From: Muscardinus avellanarius
Taxonomy: Eukaryota; Chordata; Mammalia; Rodentia; Gliridae
Direction: 5' to 3'
Length of the DNA: 64,000 nucleotides
Assembly (NCBI GenBank): GCA_963383645.1
Contig: OY726565.1
Coordinates: 35,693,529-35,757,528, forward strand
The position numbers and the translations under genes are program-made. The notes beneath the pieces are model-generated. The model worked only from the letters and a program-made list of their open reading frames with translations. It made no database searches and was not told the origin of the DNA. This document shows, piece by piece, positions 60,661-64,000 of the stretch (position 1 is its first letter; each line of letters starts with the position of its first letter).

Positions 60661-60782
60661 TCAGTGACGGGTAAGATCGTCCCCGGGACCTTTCAACCTA
60701 AGACAGGGAAACAATAATGCTATTGTTCTCCCAATGACGGGTAAGAATGGTCCTTGAGGGTCGGCAACCTAAGACAGGCACG
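60661..60782 (+). ncRNA. Constitutive transport element (CTE)-like RNA motif
   Basis: Two near-copies of a bipartite motif: 'tgacgggtaag' at 60665-60675 and 60735-60745, and 'aacctaagacagg' at 60695-60707 and 60766-60778 (spacing 70-71 bp). An apical hairpin 'acaataatgctattgt' (60711-60726) lies between them. This two-fold arrangement and these words match the CTE of Mason-Pfizer monkey virus and simian type D retroviruses, which binds the export receptor NXF1/TAP. It has the same place, between env and the 3' LTR. The match is from memory, not from a search. ERV1 has nothing comparable in the same position. Confidence 0.85.
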
Positions 60783-60802
60783 ATCCCGAGCCTTATTTTA
60801 AT

Positions 60803-60820
60803 AAAACAAAAAGGGAGATA
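60803..60820 (+). other. ERV2 polypurine tract
   Basis: 'aaaacaaaaagggagata' directly precedes the 3' LTR. Confidence 0.85.
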
Positions 60821-61354
60821 TGTTGGGGCCCACTCGGCAGGACCGAGGTGGCACCCAGGCTTGTTGCCAGCGTGGACTCAAGATGGCGCCTGGGCTTGCA
60901 GCCAAGTCACGAGGCTCACGAGGCTGGCGGTGCCCTGAGCCTGCGCAGTGAGCCCTATCAGGCGCCTTACGGATAATTAGTGACGCAACGCCTCGTGCTA
61001 CCACCTGCCCGCCCAGGAGAAGGTTAAAAAAGCGCGCATGCCCTAGCGAAAAAGGAGGAGAAGGAGAAGAGGGTTGGTGGACAGGAAGAGAGTTTCTTGG
61101 CGGACTGCTCTGGGCTCCGAGCTGGGACGGACATGTTCACAAAGCCACCATTGTGACCGGTGTGTGCTGCAGCAGAGACATAGAGTGCCAGAAGGAGGGT
61201 TGGTGGAGTGATGAGGGAGAGGATAGAAGACTGATGTTGTTTTTACCTGAGAGGGCGTTGAGAGAGCATTAAAGAGGAATGGTAACTGTACAAGAACCTG
61301 GGGTAATAAAACTGCTTGAGGAAGATCGTGTAAGAGTCGTCACTGCGCGCGACA
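60821..61354 (+). repeat. ERV2 3' LTR
   Basis: 534 bp, one difference from the 5' LTR. AATAAA near 61305 provides the poly(A) signal. Confidence 0.95.
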
Positions 61355-61360
61355 CTATCT

Positions 61361-61729
61361 ATTAATAACCAAAAAGTTGATTCATAGTTTCTGCTGTTTA
61401 CGCCTCACTGGCATGTTTTTGGCAAGCCACAAGCACTCTTGATCATCTCCCTTATGAATGACAGGTACAAATTCAAAGAGAGTAGTTCTAAAACCATGTG
61501 TGGACAAAACTGGTCATTATACTTTCTAGCTACTCTGTTACCATATCCTTAAAAAAGTGTCATGAGGGTATTAAACATGCCAATATCGAAAAACAGAGGA
61601 ATCTCCTCAGTACCCTAAAGGAATGCATCAAATCCACAAAAGTGTGTATATCTATATATGCTAAAGTTTTGCAAATACCTATGAAAGTCAAATTATCACG
61701 TGAATTAAAGAATCTTATATTCAAATTTT
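61361..61729. other. No gene seen
   Basis: Part of a 121-codon open frame (61498-61863) that runs into a MIR remnant and has no family resemblance. Confidence 0.45.
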
Positions 61730-61890
61730 ACAAAGTGTTTTTACCTAATAATTCAACTGATATTCACAACCATCTTAAAAGATATGCTATTATAATCCCT
61801 AATTCAGTGATAAGAAATGAAGGCTTAACTAGATTAAAAGACTTGAGAGAAGTCACACAGTGAACAAGTGAAACAAATGCATCCAATTCC
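61730..61890 (-). repeat. MIR SINE remnant
   Basis: 'tattcacaaccatcttaaaa', 'gatatgctattataatccct' and 'gaagtcacacagtgaacaag' on plus follow the reverse complement of MIR. Confidence 0.72.
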
Positions 61891-62269
61891 AAGTTTAGTC
61901 AACTTTGAACCATAGCAAAGAGTTAATGTGTTTTCTTCTGCCCTCAAAAAAACTTACAACCATGTCACTTCTTGAGGCCTTTTCTCACCTATTTCTACAG
62001 TTCCTACCTCACCCATAAAATTAAACCTATGGATACAATTGCTTAAAAGGAGTATGTTTTTATTCCTTGGAAGCCCCCATGGACTTTTATCCAACTGAAC
62101 AATCATTCCCATGTATTATACACACAAATGAGCAAATTCTGTTTGTCCTACATATTATCTATTCCAGCTATAATCATGACTATCACTCCTATCACTTAGG
62201 CCCAGGGTGATGGATCATTCTTGATTCCTTTCTCCCTTCTACTCTCCACATACAGTGATATACCATGTA
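61891..62269. other. No gene seen
   Basis: No recognised element. Confidence 0.45.
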
Positions 62270-62710
62270 GCACTGATTCTACCTTCTACACATGTATTAA
62301 TCATATTTTTCCAGAGAAACAGAAACACTAGAGGCTAAAAAATCCCAAGGTCTGCAGAGGCAAGCAGGAGACCTAGGAAAGCCAATGTTTTAAGTTCTTG
62401 TCCAGAAACCTGCAGGCTCAGGACCCAAGAGCTGAAAATTTCAGATTGAGTTCAAAGGCAGGAAAAGACCCATGTCTCACCTCCAGAAAAAAAAGGAGGA
62501 GCTTCCTCTTGCTTGAGGAAGTTAGCTGTTCTGTTCTATTTGCTTCCAACTAATTAGATGAGGTAAACTCACATTAGAGAGGGCAACATAATCTCAGTTT
62601 ATTGATTCAACTAATCTCTTTCAAAAATACAAAGCACACAGAATTGTGTCTGACCAAGTACTAGGATATCCAATGACCCTGTCAAGTTAAAACACAGGTT
62701 AGGCAACTAC
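62270..62710. repeat. Ancient dispersed mammalian repeat, family not fixed
   Basis: 'ttccagagaaacagaaacac', 'gagacctaggaaagccaatg', 'gatgaggtaaactcacatta' and 'aatgaccctgtcaagttaaa' follow the order of a common ancient mammalian repeat that I recognise but cannot name with confidence. Confidence 0.5.
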
Positions 62711-64000
62711 ACCTAACACATGTCCTTCCCTAATCCCTTCCCCACTCTGACACCACTGTCTTTTAGACTGATTAATTCAGTACACTGCCTAACTTCTCTA
62801 GATCACATTCTGCTAAAATACTACTTTGATTGCAGAACTTCTACCCTTAAAATCTCCTCGAGTTTTCCCTTATCATGCAGAGCAGAGGATTCTAAGTTCC
62901 TCTGCTTGGCCCATATAGACGTTCACTGCATGGTCTGTTCCTGTACTTATTTCTCCAGGCTTGCCTCCATCCTTGCCCTTATTACATGTGCATGAAGCTA
63001 AACCGTAAGTTTACCAAAATGTGCCATGCTATTTCACATAACTATGCATGTACAGAAGTTGTTCCCATATCTGGTGTCTTCTCATACCATGACCCAGAGA
63101 TGTATAGATCCTTCAAACCCCTACTTCAAATTCATTGTGACACCTTTCCTGCCCTCCATCTGGGCTATATTTTACCTTACACTTACTTCAATTACTACCT
63201 ACATTAACATGTTCTGGAGATACTAGTGATTTCCTATTGGAAGGAGAGATTCTTGAGAAAAGACAGAATTTATTTATGTGGGTTATTTCTGTTGCTTGAT
63301 ATCTGCCCTCCTACGCAAGTGATCTAAACACTTGTTGGAAAAAAAAACTATCCATATTCCTCAAATCTGATCAAATGTCATAATGGGAAATACAATTTGT
63401 TACTATCAACTATATTTTCCTGGCATTAACAATAATCACTCATATGTAATAATTTATTGAAGAAAAATTTAAAGTAATGTTTACGCCACCTGGTGGTCAA
63501 ACAGGAAATGCTATTTTAAAAATTCATGTTTTGGTATTGCAGTATTTCATTTGCAAACAATTGTTTGGCTTCTGCCCCTAGAAGGATATATTGTAGCATA
63601 TTGCAAAGCATGCTTGCAGATGCTAACAAAGAAAAAACTTCAATTGTGTTTACTCCCCCTCTAGCAATCTGCATCACTATTCTAACTTGAATATACCAAA
63701 TGAGACGATATTAAATGTATGAAAATATAAGCTAATGGGATGATTTATCTTACTGAACTGTCTTCACTATATGAAGTTCACAAAGAATACAGGGTATTTA
63801 TGGGTCAACTTGGTTTTAGACTATTCGATAACCCAATTATTCATACCTCCAGGTACTCAAACTTAGACTTTGCTTATTATCTCTTTATCTCCCAAGATAT
63901 CCTCTTGTGCCTGTGGTTTTCTTCCCTATTCCAGCTTTTTGGATGTCCATATCTATCCCACAGACTCAAAGAATTCCTATTGGTTGATGAAACCTAAATC
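62711..64000. other. AT-rich DNA, no gene seen
   Basis: Short open frames only; none has a recognised family or splice context. Confidence 0.45.

Larger units (their letters stand above)
58457..61354 (+). mobile_element. ERV2: young non-autonomous LTR retroelement
   Basis: Two 534 bp LTRs (TGTTGGGG ... GCGACA) differ at one base by eye ('aacacctcg' against 'aacgcctcg'). Target duplication 'ctatct' (58451-58456, 61355-61360). The 1.83 kb interior has a primer-binding site, a splice donor, a tandem-repeat leader, a broken env-TM remnant, a CTE-like RNA element and a polypurine tract. There is no gag or pol. It must have been copied by proteins supplied in trans, perhaps from a relative of ERV1, with which it shares the primer site and env tail. 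Confidence 0.96.

Noticed and set aside
58457..61354. tRNA gene suggested by the tRNA-like 18-mer after the LTR
   Set aside because: Only the 18 bases complementary to a tRNA 3' end are present, without A/B boxes or a cloverleaf: a primer-binding site.
61498..61863. 121-codon plus-strand open frame
   Set aside because: Its second half is a MIR remnant, with no family resemblance and no splice or promoter support.

Overview
The window is nuclear DNA of a placental mammal, most likely a squirrel-related rodent (Sciuromorpha: Sciuridae, Aplodontiidae or Gliridae). It is AT-rich and dominated by LINE-1, and it carries ancient MIR and MaLR repeats. It also carries at least twenty copies of a composite SINE in which a 7SL-derived left part ('ggcgtggtggcgcac..cttgtaatccc') is joined to a tRNA/ID-like right part ('gtgtagctcagaggtag'). 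That 7SL-ID dimer is known from the squirrel-related clade. The species itself cannot be fixed from the sequence.

Layout. 1-5056 is a minus-strand L1 with a GC-rich 5'UTR of tandem promoter monomers; its 3' end lies off the window. About 5290-11237 is a decayed plus-strand L1 with ORF1 and ORF2 remnants. 11.2-44.4 kb is non-coding DNA with L1 fragments, SINEs, MIRs, MaLR LTRs and microsatellites. It includes a ~105 bp inverted repeat around a MaLR LTR (35262-36264). A 536 bp minus-strand stretch at 42396-42931 looks like a real coding exon: 178 open codons, a good acceptor and a GTAAGT donor. I could not name its gene.

44445-51206 is a three-layer nest. A plus-strand L1 with flanking duplications contains a SINE with its own duplications, which contains a 3.8 kb minus-strand endogenous retrovirus (ERV1) with a 6 bp duplication. 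ERV1 has 355 bp LTRs (4 differences), a betaretrovirus-like gag, an integrase fragment and an env-TM tail; protease, RT, RNase H and most of env are deleted. 51.2-58.4 kb holds further SINEs, an L1 fragment and a processed SKP1 pseudogene (55804-56720).

58451-61360 is a second, much younger element (ERV2, plus strand). It has 534 bp LTRs with one difference between them, the same primer-binding site as ERV1 and a 6 bp duplication. Its leader carries a higher-order tandem array coding for repeated small hairpins. There is no gag or pol. A broken env-TM remnant is followed, just before the 3' LTR, by a duplicated element that closely resembles the constitutive RNA transport element of Mason-Pfizer-type retroviruses. 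ERV2 looks like a recently mobilised non-autonomous retroelement that kept the RNA signals (priming, leader, export, polypurine tract) and lost the proteins. This is the most interesting part of the window. The rest, to 64000, is ancient repeat or unremarkable DNA.
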